A DNA stretch of 64,000 nt from an uncultured Clostridia bacterium (GCA_930990515.1 CAKNPS010000002.1:124001-188000), one strand, 5' to 3'. Positions 24,701-32,825 are shown, numbered from the stretch's first letter. The notes: generated by a model not told the origin, from the letters alone. A program made the numbers and translations.

Positions 24701-24773
24701 AGACAGCATTAAAGATGCTTTATTAGACTTGTTTGGAATTGGCGGGACATCGGAGGCAGAAGTTGGAATTTAA
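21771..24773 (+). CDS. Large CvpA-like membrane protein with long extracytoplasmic region
   Basis: The 1000-aa protein has four hydrophobic helices in the first ~180 residues (about 5-25, 33-50, 105-128, 148-170). The arrangement GFFTGFGRGVKRSS...GGVIGMIEAFFF resembles the CvpA (colicin V production) membrane domain. The remaining ~820 residues are acidic, helical and without Cys or known motifs, apparently outside the cell. AGGAGG precedes ATG. The last 11 nt overlap rsmH, so it is transcribed with the division cluster and may have an envelope role; that is inference. CvpA proteins are normally under 200 aa, so the tail is unusual. Confidence 0.65.
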   Translation: MATYFLWGSIALIVIVLLIGFFTGFGRGVKRSSTHVLFVVASIIIAFFITKPITDSIMNINIQVDGATMTIEDYILKLISDNLIDLSNFDSASSFIQELPTAVANPIIFLVIMLLVYLVMDIIYLIVARVSFGRRSKDFETHKPHRVSGGVIGMIEAFFFMIVLFAPITSLTNTFSEIVATTVTASQEDNTQGQSSETETSKYLLTIGETLGQSLPSEVTEAIDAFNNSAIGKICSLGGFDDAMFDGLSNFDVNGEDICVRQELISLTDTYDYFVRYYNEAFIDGNYDVGQAKTYFNSLKDALTSVIENNLFKAVIADTIGDIVVNFDTIEINGQPIKDQFPQIAQDLIGALQDEFSTENFDTYSYLSNDLLKILDIAEDFISNGSITKITKIDTENISSILNYVVGDNVILSTSLQSFVGLNVVSDTLPILLDFANEQIAPMFENDKGLVVALNSDISITELQSVISTLLEGQNSIVSQVKSINDKYDVISLLNSDDILNDILNMPGIAEDGASEVLVSLGGLIDDVNELPLFTYETTGGVVKAFDNILIINGIDVLGDTVTENGEQVTLDTYEEVFTYLGEPIDLIISSGLTDLLNSEVDFNAILDIMTENISGTAEEGDENYNFLVDILMPFYELDEMSVNGQTIKELVFDTVVNMLRENLSDYIDLPETTADKATWEEALVSVAELIDSLNKGEMEVEGQETTQTYLEYLFSGNADYLELIRTMNTDGTVSELLNIIFGNEMYEPLNSQVFSMLDTEIANFTTVPISTSYEDVYVDEDVRTMFVNTISSLISALDEASLGSEDLQTQLNAVGEILDALKTSAKNGVFREIFSSIIWYMTGDIVDTENASSYPSEKPFEYTDKVKEYFGVSDVSEYYTINYANEMNNLVSVLEFSNDLMTNLGTVDLSSPEGISDFISGLETTVENLGDNAETVIETAQKIASSVLNEDDLSAIKNNSEQIVTAIEEYTSVVLTDSIKDALLDLFGIGGTSEAEVGI

Positions 24774-25698
24774 ACATACACCGATAATGCTCAAAGAAGT
24801 GATTGAAGGGCTTGATATAAAAAAAGACGGCATTTATGTCGATTGCACAATTGGTGGAGCAGGACACTCACTTGAAATTGTCAAAAGATTAAAAAACGGC
24901 AAACTCTATGGCTTTGACAGAGATAGCGAAGCCATAGAAACCAGCCGAGAAAGACTAAAAGACTATGCTGACAAAGTTGTTTTGACAAAAATGAACTATA
25001 AAGATGCACCAAGTTTTCTAAAAGAGAATGGAATTGAAAAAATTGACGGAGTTTTGATTGACTTAGGGATAAGTTCATATCAAATTGACGAAGGAAAGCG
25101 GGGGTTTAGTTTTTTACATAATGGCAGACTTGATATGCGAATGGGACAAGACGAAGACACTTTGACTGCCTTTGACATTGTCAATTTTTATAGCGAAGAA
25201 AAACTGATAGATATTTTTTATAAGTATGGTGAAGAAGAATTTGCCAAAGTGATTGCCAAAAACATTGTCAAAAAACGCCAAGAAAAACAAATTGAAAACA
25301 CTTTTGAACTTCGTGATATAATTGAAGAAAGTTTGCCTAAAAAAGTTATATATAGTCGTGGCGGAGCAAGTAAAAAAGTTTTTCAGGCGATTAGAATTGA
25401 AGTTAATGGCGAACTTGTTGGACTAGATAAATGTTTGGAAGACTTTATTGATATGTTAAATGTCGGTGGAAGAATGGCGGTTTTGACATTTCATAGTTTG
25501 GAAGACAGAATTGTCAAAAATGTTTTTAAGTTGGAATCGACAGATTGCATTTGTCCACCAAAAACTCCAATTTGCATTTGTCACCATAAAGCGAAAGTTA
25601 AACTTGTGAACAGAAAACCAGTAATGGCAAGTGAGCAAGAACAAAAAGAAAATTCTCGTTCAACATCTGCAAAACTTAGAATTGTTGAACGAATTTAA
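24763..25698 (+). CDS. rsmH: 16S rRNA m4C1402 methyltransferase
   Basis: RsmH (MraW) methylates N4 of C1402 in 16S rRNA using S-adenosylmethionine. I place the start at TTG 24763, giving MEFKHTPIMLKEV, the normal N-terminus, because GGAGG lies 6 nt upstream; the track start at 24733 is inside the preceding gene. The SAM motif is VDCTIGGAGHS. Other family segments are DGVLIDLGISSYQID, RGFSFLHNGRLDMRM and MAVLTFHSLEDRIVK. The 311-aa length is normal. As in other bacteria it heads the division gene set, followed by an FtsL-position gene and ftsI. Confidence 0.95.
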   Translation: MEFKHTPIMLKEVIEGLDIKKDGIYVDCTIGGAGHSLEIVKRLKNGKLYGFDRDSEAIETSRERLKDYADKVVLTKMNYKDAPSFLKENGIEKIDGVLIDLGISSYQIDEGKRGFSFLHNGRLDMRMGQDEDTLTAFDIVNFYSEEKLIDIFYKYGEEEFAKVIAKNIVKKRQEKQIENTFELRDIIEESLPKKVIYSRGGASKKVFQAIRIEVNGELVGLDKCLEDFIDMLNVGGRMAVLTFHSLEDRIVKNVFKLESTDCICPPKTPICICHHKAKVKLVNRKPVMASEQEQKENSRSTSAKLRIVERI

Positions 25699-25764
25699 AG
25701 TTAAATATCTAATATTTCATTGTTTTAATATAGACATAAAAAAGAAAGGAGGGGAATAAAATAT

Positions 25765-26586
25765 ATGGACAGGTTAGAACCAGTGGTTGAAGTTGAAAAA
25801 AAGACGACTGAAATAGCAAAAGAAGAAGTTTCTAAAGAAGAAAAGAAGCAGGAAATTCCTGCTGAAAAGAAAATTGTCTTGAAAAAAGAAACTATTGAAA
25901 AGCAATCTTTTTCTGTCAATATTCTTTCCACTCCTGAAAAAGAAATGGTTAAGGAAGAAACAAATCAGGAAGAAATGGCTGAAAATGAAATAGAACAAGA
26001 AGAGCAATTTGTCAATTCCTATGTTTCCAATTTTGAAAACTTAACAATTTCTGATGTCAAAAAAGAGATTGAAGAAAAGAAACAGCAAGAAGAAAAAGAA
26101 TTAGAAGAAAAGCAAATTGAAACTGAAAAAGAAAATATTTCTCAAGAAGAAATTGTTGAAAATAAAATAGAACAAGAAGAACAACTTGACGAACCTATTG
26201 AAAATCCTGTCAAAAAACTTGTTATTGAAAGACCAAACTACGACTTCATTCCAGAAAGCAAAACAAAAAAGAAGGAAAAGAAAAAAGAAAAGCCTAAATT
26301 CAAAGTGGTTGCAATGGCTTGCGCACTTGCGGTGGCTTCCATTGGTTGCGTGGCAGGAACAATTGTGGTTGACAACTTGCAATCTTCCTACATCGAACTT
26401 CAAGATGAATACAATTTAAATTTGTTTAATTATCTAAGAAACATAAACAACTTAAATGCCACAAACAGCAGTATGGACTTTTTGGAAACATATCCAGAAG
26501 ATTTAAATGCCCCTTCTTCAGTTGGCGAAACAACAAATTGGTTTGACAGTTTGGCAAATTTCATAGCAGGAATATTTGGAGGTTAA
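25765..26586 (+). CDS. FtsL-position membrane protein with long acidic N-terminal tail
   Basis: Between rsmH and ftsI one expects FtsL, a short bitopic division protein. This 273-aa product has a cytoplasmic Glu/Lys-rich tail of about 180 residues, one helix (VVAMACALAVASIGCVAGTIVV, near 186-207), and a short outer part with a helical stretch (SSYIELQDEYNLNLFNYLRNINNL) that could be the FtsL coiled coil. The outer part ends in WFDSLANFIAGIFGG. Topology and location fit FtsL/DivIC; the tail is far longer than usual and the leucine zipper is short. AGGAGGGG precedes ATG, and the next gene starts directly after the stop. Confidence 0.6.
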   Translation: MDRLEPVVEVEKKTTEIAKEEVSKEEKKQEIPAEKKIVLKKETIEKQSFSVNILSTPEKEMVKEETNQEEMAENEIEQEEQFVNSYVSNFENLTISDVKKEIEEKKQQEEKELEEKQIETEKENISQEEIVENKIEQEEQLDEPIENPVKKLVIERPNYDFIPESKTKKKEKKKEKPKFKVVAMACALAVASIGCVAGTIVVDNLQSSYIELQDEYNLNLFNYLRNINNLNATNSSMDFLETYPEDLNAPSSVGETTNWFDSLANFIAGIFGG

Positions 26587-28485
26587 ATGAAACAGCCTTA
26601 CACCTTATATTCAATGCAAAAGAGAATAATGGCAATATGTTTAGTTTTAATTATTCTCGCATTGACACTGGGTGTGAGGCTGTTTATTGTGCAGATTATA
26701 AATGGCAAAACTTTGCAAATTCGAGCAACAGACCAGTGGACTCGAGACCTTTCGCTCGTCGCCCCACGTGGAACAATTTATGACACAACTGGCGACACTT
26801 TGGCAGTTTCTTACACAACATATAATGTTTATGTGCGTGGCAGAGAAGTCGAAAATGCAGAAGACACCGCGCAAAAATTATCAAGTTTATTAGATTTAAA
26901 TTACAACAGCACGTTAAAAAAAGTTTCCAACAAAAATATTTCCGAAAGTTTACTGAAAATGCAAGTTGAAAGCGATATTGCAGAACAAATTTATGACTTA
27001 AAACTTGATGGGATATATTTATCAGAAAACGTTGGAAGATATTATGTTTATGGCGACCTTTCGACACAACTTTTGGGGTTCACAAGCATTGATGGAACAG
27101 GGCAGTCAGGAGTGGAAGCATATTTTAATGATTACCTTAAAGGCGTTGATGGATATAGTTATGTTCAAAGCGACTTGCAGGGAAAAGAAATTGGCGGAAG
27201 TATGCGATATTACGTGCAGGGTGTGGCTGGTGACGACATACATCTTACGATTGACAGTAAAATTCAAATAATTTTAGAAAATGTTTTAGCAAAAGCCTAT
27301 GAAGAACAAAAGGCGAAATCGGTCACAGGAATGGTTATTGATGCTAAAACCTCCAATATTCTTGCCATATCATCTAAGCCTAGTTTTGACCTTAACGATG
27401 TTCCGCGTGATGACCTAGAAAGTTTATTCAATTTTTCAAGAATGACAGCAGTGACTGACACCTATGAACCAGGTTCAACTTTCAAAATTCTCACTGTTGC
27501 TGCCGCTCTTGAAGAAGGAGTTGTTTCACTTGATGACACTTTTTATTGTCCAGGCTATAGAATTGTTGATGGGCAGAGAATTAAATGTTGGAAAACAATC
27601 GGACACGGCACACAAACACTTGCAGAAGCATTTGCCAATTCTTGTAACTGCTGTTTTATGGATTTAGCATTAAGGCTTGGCGTAGATAAATTTTATGAAT
27701 ATATGGAAAAATTCGGGTTAGGAGAAAAAACAGACATCACAATTCAAGGAGAAAGTTCTGGAATTTTAATGTCAAAAGAAAATGTAAAGACTGTAGACCT
27801 TGCGCGTATGGGCTTTGGGCACGCCATTGCCGTCACTCCAATTCAACTTTTATCAATTGTCACTGGCATTGTCAATGGTGGGGTTTATTCAACGCCGACA
27901 ATCATTGAAGAAATTAAAGATGTTTATGGGAGCACAACCTATAAACCTACAACGGAAACAAAAAGGCTTGTGTCCAAAGAAACTAGTGATATCGTCAATT
28001 CTTTTCTAAAACTTACCACAAACAAAACTGGCGACTACACTTTTGTGGAAGGATATAACATTGGTGGAAAAACAGGAACCGCACAAAAATATGGAGAAAA
28101 TGGGCAGATTGCTCAAGGAAAATATATTTCCAGTTTTATCGGAACATATCCTGCTGACGAACCTGAATATATTTTTATGATAATGGTTGACGAGCCTAGT
28201 GCTGGGGCTTATTATGGTTCGCTTGTGGCTTCTCCTTATGGAAAAGAATTTTATTCTTCTCTTTTTGAATACTTGGACATTCCAAAAGATGACGAAAGTG
28301 CAAAGCGAATGGAAGTGATTATGCCAAATTTGATTGGAGAAAGTCTAGCAAACGCCGTTGCGATATTAAAAACTTTGAATTTATATTACGAAATTGACGG
28401 CGAAGGCGGAATTGTGACAGGGCAATTACCACCTGCTGGCACAATTTGCTATGAAGGCGAAACAATTTTAATTTCCACCGCTTAG
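26587..28485 (+). CDS. ftsI: Division/sporulation transpeptidase (class B PBP, FtsI/SpoVD type)
   Basis: This class B penicillin-binding protein cross-links septal or spore peptidoglycan. The 632-aa protein has an N-terminal helix (IMAICLVLIILALTLGVRLF), a PBP-dimer domain starting near RGTIYDTTGDTLAVS, and the three catalytic motifs: STFK (Ser about 297), SCN (about 352) and KTGT (about 495). A single PASTA domain ends the protein (MPNLIGESLANAVAIL). A PASTA tail fits SpoVD or clostridial FtsI. The ATG follows the upstream stop directly, and GGAGG lies inside the upstream gene. No mraY or mur genes follow. Confidence 0.93.
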   Translation: MKQPYTLYSMQKRIMAICLVLIILALTLGVRLFIVQIINGKTLQIRATDQWTRDLSLVAPRGTIYDTTGDTLAVSYTTYNVYVRGREVENAEDTAQKLSSLLDLNYNSTLKKVSNKNISESLLKMQVESDIAEQIYDLKLDGIYLSENVGRYYVYGDLSTQLLGFTSIDGTGQSGVEAYFNDYLKGVDGYSYVQSDLQGKEIGGSMRYYVQGVAGDDIHLTIDSKIQIILENVLAKAYEEQKAKSVTGMVIDAKTSNILAISSKPSFDLNDVPRDDLESLFNFSRMTAVTDTYEPGSTFKILTVAAALEEGVVSLDDTFYCPGYRIVDGQRIKCWKTIGHGTQTLAEAFANSCNCCFMDLALRLGVDKFYEYMEKFGLGEKTDITIQGESSGILMSKENVKTVDLARMGFGHAIAVTPIQLLSIVTGIVNGGVYSTPTIIEEIKDVYGSTTYKPTTETKRLVSKETSDIVNSFLKLTTNKTGDYTFVEGYNIGGKTGTAQKYGENGQIAQGKYISSFIGTYPADEPEYIFMIMVDEPSAGAYYGSLVASPYGKEFYSSLFEYLDIPKDDESAKRMEVIMPNLIGESLANAVAILKTLNLYYEIDGEGGIVTGQLPPAGTICYEGETILISTA

Positions 28486-28488
28486 TAT

Positions 28489-28517
28489 TTGCAAAATTAT
28501 AAAAAGTGTTGTATAAT
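28489..28517 (+). promoter_or_regulatory. Promoter abutting the YugP-like gene (leaderless)
   Basis: TTGCAA at 28489 and a consensus TATAAT at 28512 are separated by 17 bp. ATG 28524 lies exactly 6 nt past the -10, so transcription should begin at the start codon. Confidence 0.75.
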
Positions 28518-28523
28518 ATAATT

Positions 28524-29243
28524 ATGTGGGTGTATATTGTCATAGGAATTGGTGTTATATTGCTGTTACTTATCTGTTTTTGCCTTGCGATTGCAAACTT
28601 TTCTTTTGATAATTTCAAGGACAAACGCGATGAAGCAATGCGATATAGAAATTCACTGAATATGACAGTGCTGGAATTTGTGCAAGAAATCATTGCAAAC
28701 CACTTGAAAGGAAACTTGCAGATTGTGACTTGTGGGGAATATCAAGACCATTTCACAGTTGGCACGATTGCACTTAGTCCTTCCACTCAAAGTTCCAACA
28801 GTCTTGCATCATTTGCCACAGTAAGCCACGAACTTGGGCATGCTGTGCAATATGAAAAAGGCGAACTCACAAAACATTGGCAAAGAAGAAAGAAAAATCG
28901 AATTTTAGGGAAATTTTTTCTACCTTCAATGCTTATAGGTGTTGTTTTAGCAATCCTAGGACTTGTAAGCGTGTTGCCATTTTATGTCGTATATATTGGC
29001 ATAGCATTGTTTGGCGTGAGTTTTCTCATATTCTTAGTTGCCATCTATATGAAATATTTGGAAATTAAGATTGAGAAAGGGGCGTCCAAATATGCCATCG
29101 AACTATTGGGCGAGTATCTAAATGAAGCAGAAATAAAAATTTGCAAAGAGTTTTTAAATTCTGCAAGACTAACCTATTGGGGAAGTTTGTTTAGGACAAT
29201 GCTCGGCTGGACATTTTTGACTAAAAAGGATAAAATGTTCTAA
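28524..29243 (+). CDS. YugP-type membrane zinc metallopeptidase
   Basis: The track start at 28506 runs into the promoter; ATG 28524 is the sensible start and gives 239 aa. A helix lies at about 1-22. The zinc motif SHELGHAVQYE lies near 103-113, two helices at about 136-185, and the third-ligand/helix region includes EIKIEKGASKYAIELL. This is the order seen in the YugP/zinc_peptidase_2 family of membrane-bound proteases of unknown substrate. A perfect promoter sits 6 nt upstream and there is no ribosome site. It follows ftsI but has its own promoter. Confidence 0.85.
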   Translation: MWVYIVIGIGVILLLLICFCLAIANFSFDNFKDKRDEAMRYRNSLNMTVLEFVQEIIANHLKGNLQIVTCGEYQDHFTVGTIALSPSTQSSNSLASFATVSHELGHAVQYEKGELTKHWQRRKKNRILGKFFLPSMLIGVVLAILGLVSVLPFYVVYIGIALFGVSFLIFLVAIYMKYLEIKIEKGASKYAIELLGEYLNEAEIKICKEFLNSARLTYWGSLFRTMLGWTFLTKKDKMF

Positions 29244-29288
29244 CTTCGAAAATGCCAACATATATAAAATTTAAAAAGGAGGAGGAAT

Positions 29289-29522
29289 ATGAAAGATTTA
29301 ATTCGCACCTTTGATGACTTTCCAAAAATTGTAAAATTTATCTTGGCATTGCCTGTTCTTGATATCGTTTGGGCCATCTATCGTCTTTGTAGGTCAATCG
29401 ATAAGAAAAACACACTTGGTATCGTTTTAGCCATTTTGATGCTTATCTTCTGTCCTGTAATTTTTTGGCTTGTTGATATTATTACAATCTTAGTTTCAGA
29501 CAAAGTTCTTTGGATTGACTAA
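29289..29522 (+). CDS. Small two-helix membrane protein
   Basis: The 77-aa protein starts at an ATG preceded by AAGGAGGAGG. Two hydrophobic segments, IVKFILALPVLDIVWAIYRL and LGIVLAILMLIFCPVIFWLVDIITILV, are joined by a short basic loop. I recognise no family. It may be co-transcribed with the YugP-like protease 45 nt upstream and is followed by a strong terminator. Confidence 0.7.
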   Translation: MKDLIRTFDDFPKIVKFILALPVLDIVWAIYRLCRSIDKKNTLGIVLAILMLIFCPVIFWLVDIITILVSDKVLWID

Positions 29523-29537
29523 TGAATTGAAAAAAAT

Positions 29538-29568
29538 AAAAACAAGGTTTGAAGACCTTGTTTTTTTA
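29538..29568. terminator. Terminator between convergent genes
   Basis: AAAAACAAGGT pairs with ACCTTGTTTTT around a 6-nt loop. The flanking A and T runs allow bidirectional use with the minus-strand gene at 29583. Confidence 0.85.
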
Positions 29569-29582
29569 TTTGTTTTAACTAA

Positions 29583-30056
29583 TTATTTTTCACTTCTACA
29601 AAAGAAACTGGAAATAAATTTTGAATATTTATCGCCCTGTTCTTTTTTTTCAGATGGAAGGATTGAACGTTTTGAAAGAGAGCCGTCTTTTGCGACATCA
29701 TAAATTTCCAAACCATTTTTCTGTTTATTATAGAAAGTTGTTTCCTTTGCCTTATTTATAAGAATAGCCTTTTTAATAATTTGTTTGCTGTGACCATTGA
29801 TAGAGTAAATTATTGTTTCGGTAATAGAAAAACTATTGCCTTCATCAAGGTCAGCATTAATAAAAAAAGTTTTCTTTGCTTTCAAAATTTTGTTGTTATC
29901 CAATTTTGTATCAAAAACGATAACTTCTCCAGATTTTTCTAAATGTTCAAATACTTCATCGTTATTTAAAATATCAAGAATCATTTCTTTTAATTTTTTA
30001 TCAGTTGTAAGAAGTGTTGAAAATCTAAATAATCTTTTTTTAACATTAAGTGCCAT
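29583..30056 (-). CDS. Hypothetical soluble protein
   Basis: This 157-aa protein has GAGG about 11 nt before ATG. It has a basic N-terminus (VKKRLFRFSTLL), a helical part, then beta-rich segments (EVIVFDTKLDN, SFSITETIIYSING) and a charged tail. There is no signal, no membrane helix and no motif I recognise. It is monocistronic, with a promoter at 30088-30116, and converges on the small membrane protein gene. Confidence 0.55.
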   Translation of the reverse strand: MALNVKKRLFRFSTLLTTDKKLKEMILDILNNDEVFEHLEKSGEVIVFDTKLDNNKILKAKKTFFINADLDEGNSFSITETIIYSINGHSKQIIKKAILINKAKETTFYNKQKNGLEIYDVAKDGSLSKRSILPSEKKEQGDKYSKFISSFFCRSEK

Positions 30057-30087
30057 TAAATTTTTACCTCGCTTTTAAAGTGTTATT

Positions 30088-30116
30088 ATTATATATTAAT
30101 TAAAATTATTTTTCAA
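30088..30116 (-). promoter_or_regulatory. Promoter of the 29583 gene
   Basis: On the minus strand TTGAAA (30116-30111) and TATAAT (30093-30088) are separated by 17 bp. Confidence 0.6.
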
Positions 30117-30163
30117 TACTTTTTGCCAAAATAAAAAATATTTTTTAGAAATTAAAAATTTTA

Positions 30164-30192
30164 TTGACAAAACTTTTTTTTAATTATATAAT
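30164..30192 (+). promoter_or_regulatory. Promoter of the glyS leader
   Basis: A consensus TTGACA at 30164 and a consensus TATAAT at 30187 are separated by 17 bp. It fixes the leader start near 30198. Confidence 0.85.
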
Positions 30193-30197
30193 TAAGG

Positions 30198-30362
30198 CGA
30201 ATATAGAAATGTTTCTATAAAAGTTTTAATGTTGAAGGAATTGGCAACTCTGGAGTTAAACGCGTGTCGGCGAAAAGACGAAAATGAGGCAAAGAAATTT
30301 GCGAAATAGGGTGGAACAGCGATATTACTCGCCCCTATGCGAAAATGCATAGGGCTTTTTTA
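30198..30362 (+). promoter_or_regulatory. Unusually short T-box leader of glyS
   Basis: The T-box core AGGGTGGAACAGCG is at 30308-30321. A terminator follows (GCCCTATGC/GCATAGGGC plus T run, about 30332-30362). Because the promoter is unambiguous, only about 110 nt precede the T-box, too little for a normal Stem I plus Stem III. By eye the 5' part gives a TATAGAAA/TTTCTATA hairpin, then a compact stem (GTTTTAA/TTAAAC outside, GTTG/CAAC inside). The 3' side of its internal loop reads TCTGGAG, where GGA could be the Gly specifier; a GGC lies at 30243-30245 as an alternative. A GCAAA/TTTGC hairpin precedes the T-box. Uncharged tRNA-Gly should promote read-through. Confidence 0.85.
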
Positions 30363-30394
30363 TTTTCAATAAGCCCATAATAAAGGAGAGAAAA

Positions 30395-31765
30395 ATGGAT
30401 AAAAATTTGACAATGGATAAACTTGTAAATTTGTGTAAATCAAGAGGCTTTGTTTTTCAAGGCAGTGAAATTTATGGTGGTTTTGCAAACACTTGGGACT
30501 TTGGACCTGTTGGTGTGGAACTTAAAAACAACATAAAAAAGGCATGGTGGAAAAAATTTGTTCAAGAAGACCCATCAGCGTATGGTGTTGATGCTGCCAT
30601 TTTAATGAATCCACGCGTTTGGGAAGCAAGCGGACATGTTGCAAGTTTTTCGGACCCTCAACTTGATTGTAAATCTTGTAAATATCGTTTCCGTGCTGAC
30701 AACTTAATTGAAGAAAAATTTAAAGATGTTGATGTTGAAAGAATGTCCACAAAAGAGATGGAAGATTTTATTAACGAGCATAAAGTTAAATGTCCACACT
30801 GTGGAAACTTCAACTGGACGCCAGTTCGACAATTCAAACTTATGTTTGAAACAAGTCGTGGAACTGTGGAAGGGGAGAAAGATGTTGTTTATCTTCGTCC
30901 GGAAACTTGTCAAGGCGAATATGTCAACTTTTTGAATGTTCAAAGAACAATGCGAGCAAAAGTTCCTTTTGCAATTGCACAAATTGGTAAATCTTTTAGA
31001 AATGAAATAACTCCGGGGAACTTTCTTTTCAGAACAGTAGAGTTTGAACAAATGGAGCTTCAAATGTTTTGCCACCCAAATGAATCTATGGATATTTATA
31101 AAAATTATAAAGAAAGAGCAATGAAATTTGTGGAAGACCTTGGGCTTACTGCAGAAAATTTAAGATTCCACGACCACGAAAAACTTGCTCACTATGCAAA
31201 AGCGGCATGCGATATTCAATATAATTTCCCGATCGGTTGGCAAGAACTTAACGGAATTCATCATCGTGGGAATTGGGATTTATCTCGCCATTCTGAATTT
31301 AGTGGCAAAAATATGGACTATCTTGACCCATATACAAACGAAAAATACACTCCAAATGTTATTGAATATTCGATTGGAGCAGATAGACTTACTCTTGCCA
31401 TTATGAGTGAAGCCTATGAAGAAGAAAAACTTGAAAATGGAGAAACAAGGGTTGTTATGCATTTTAAACCATTCCTTGCACCATTCAAGGTTGCCATTCT
31501 TCCACTTCAAAAGAATTTGAGTGAGAAAGCAAAAGACGTTTATAGACTTTTGTCAAAAGAATTTATGTGTGACTATGATGAAGCGGGTTCAATTGGAAAG
31601 AGATATCGTCGTCAAGATGAAATCGGAACTCCTTTCTGCGTAACCATTGATTTTGACACTTTGGAAGATAACACAGTAACAATTCGTGACCGTGACTCAA
31701 TGGCGCAAATAAGACTTCCAATCAGCGAACTTGTCCCATACATTGAAAAAGCAATTAAATTTTAG
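30395..31765 (+). CDS. glyS: Glycine--tRNA ligase, single-chain homodimeric type
   Basis: This class II synthetase charges tRNA-Gly. The 456-aa protein is the homodimeric type found in Firmicutes, mycoplasmas and eukaryotes, not the alpha/beta heterotetramer. It opens with the N-terminal GSEIYGGFANTWDFGPVG signature. Zinc-finger-like pairs CKSCKY and CPHCGN frame an insertion. Further on are motif 2 (FRNEITPGNFLFRTVEFEQME), motif 3 region (EYSIGADRLTLAIM) and the HGTP anticodon domain from about 360. AAAGGAGAG precedes ATG. Control is by the T-box just upstream. Confidence 0.96.
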   Translation: MDKNLTMDKLVNLCKSRGFVFQGSEIYGGFANTWDFGPVGVELKNNIKKAWWKKFVQEDPSAYGVDAAILMNPRVWEASGHVASFSDPQLDCKSCKYRFRADNLIEEKFKDVDVERMSTKEMEDFINEHKVKCPHCGNFNWTPVRQFKLMFETSRGTVEGEKDVVYLRPETCQGEYVNFLNVQRTMRAKVPFAIAQIGKSFRNEITPGNFLFRTVEFEQMELQMFCHPNESMDIYKNYKERAMKFVEDLGLTAENLRFHDHEKLAHYAKAACDIQYNFPIGWQELNGIHHRGNWDLSRHSEFSGKNMDYLDPYTNEKYTPNVIEYSIGADRLTLAIMSEAYEEEKLENGETRVVMHFKPFLAPFKVAILPLQKNLSEKAKDVYRLLSKEFMCDYDEAGSIGKRYRRQDEIGTPFCVTIDFDTLEDNTVTIRDRDSMAQIRLPISELVPYIEKAIKF

Positions 31766-31920
31766 TTTATTAAATTAGAAATTTGTAATAATATCAACTT
31801 GAATTGCTTGACAAGAAATTTTCATCTGAAACATTTTCAATTTGTGTATTAAATGAACAATCACAAACGGAATAAATAAAATAACCCAAAAATTATATAC
31901 AATATTATATTAAAAATGAT

Positions 31921-31951
31921 AAAAAACTCTGAAAAAAATCAGAGTTTTTTA
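31921..31951. terminator. Bidirectional terminator between glyS and the SDR gene
   Basis: AAAAAACTCTGA pairs with TCAGAGTTTTTT around an A-rich loop. It lies about 155 nt after glyS and 70 nt past the minus-strand SDR stop. Nothing else is seen between the two genes. Confidence 0.8.
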
Positions 31952-32018
31952 TTATAATAATATTTAAAAACGATTTTTTGTTAAAAATTAAATAATTTTA
32001 ATTTATTTTTTAATGAAT

Positions 32019-32825
32019 TTAGCAATACAATTTTCTTACAATGTAATTTACAAGTCGAGTTGAAAATATTCTTGGCAAGAAGACAACAAGTTTATATGCA
32101 AAACCAACAGTTTTTCGAAGTGGCGGATTTTTCTTTTTTAACACCTTGACAACAACTTTTGCAACAGAGTCAGGACTTTTTCCTGTTTGTTCGTCTTTTT
32201 CCACTTTCTTTATTGACTTTTCCACAGTTTCTTTATATTTTTCATCTTTTTGATTATTCTCCACAATTCTGTTTTGTGTGAAAGCGGTTTTTGTATCGCC
32301 TGGAAGAATTGCGGTAACTTTAATTCCAAAAGGTTTGACTTCGTTTGCAAGAGCCCTTGAAAAAATTTCAATTCCTGCTTTTGTGGCACTATAGGTTGCT
32401 TGAAATGGCAAAGGAATAATTCCGCCAACAGAAGATATGTTTATTATGTTACCTTTTGTTTCTTTTAAATACGGGGTAATAATTGATGACAAAGCAATAA
32501 CTGAAGATAAGTTTGTCTCTACAAGTTTGTAAATATTTTCTCGGCTGGAATTTTCAATTGCTCCCATTGTTCCAAAACCTGCATTGTTAATGAAAATGTC
32601 AATTCGTTTTTCTTGGTTATATATTTCTTCAATTATTGATTTCATTTTTTCTGTGTCATTGACATCAGCCTCATAACTTTTAGCAAATTCTTCAAAATTG
32701 ATAGTTGTTCGTGAGATGTTGTAAACTTTAACTCCGCTTTGCACAAGTCTTTTTGTTATGGCATAACCAATGCCACCATTTCCGCCAGTTATTATTGCTA
32801 CTTTATCTTTTAATTTATTTTTCAT
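32019..32825 (-). CDS. Short-chain dehydrogenase/reductase (classical SDR)
   Basis: This 268-aa NAD(P)-dependent oxidoreductase has the classical SDR features: the cofactor loop TGGNGGIG near the N-terminus, NNAG, an active-site Ser in NISSVGG, and YSATKAG with the catalytic Tyr and Lys. The C-terminal ~35 residues are basic and hydrophobic (YKLVVFLPRIFSTRLVNYIVRKLY), which suggests membrane contact as in some lipid-modifying SDRs. GGAG precedes ATG. It is monocistronic. The substrate is not visible. Confidence 0.9.
   Translation of the reverse strand: MKNKLKDKVAIITGGNGGIGYAITKRLVQSGVKVYNISRTTINFEEFAKSYEADVNDTEKMKSIIEEIYNQEKRIDIFINNAGFGTMGAIENSSRENIYKLVETNLSSVIALSSIITPYLKETKGNIINISSVGGIIPLPFQATYSATKAGIEIFSRALANEVKPFGIKVTAILPGDTKTAFTQNRIVENNQKDEKYKETVEKSIKKVEKDEQTGKSPDSVAKVVVKVLKKKNPPLRKTVGFAYKLVVFLPRIFSTRLVNYIVRKLYC

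Noticed and set aside
25774-26403. Minus-strand ORFs opposite the FtsL-position gene (Phe/Leu-rich)
   Set aside because: They are shadows of the Glu/Lys-rich coding strand, with no ribosome sites.
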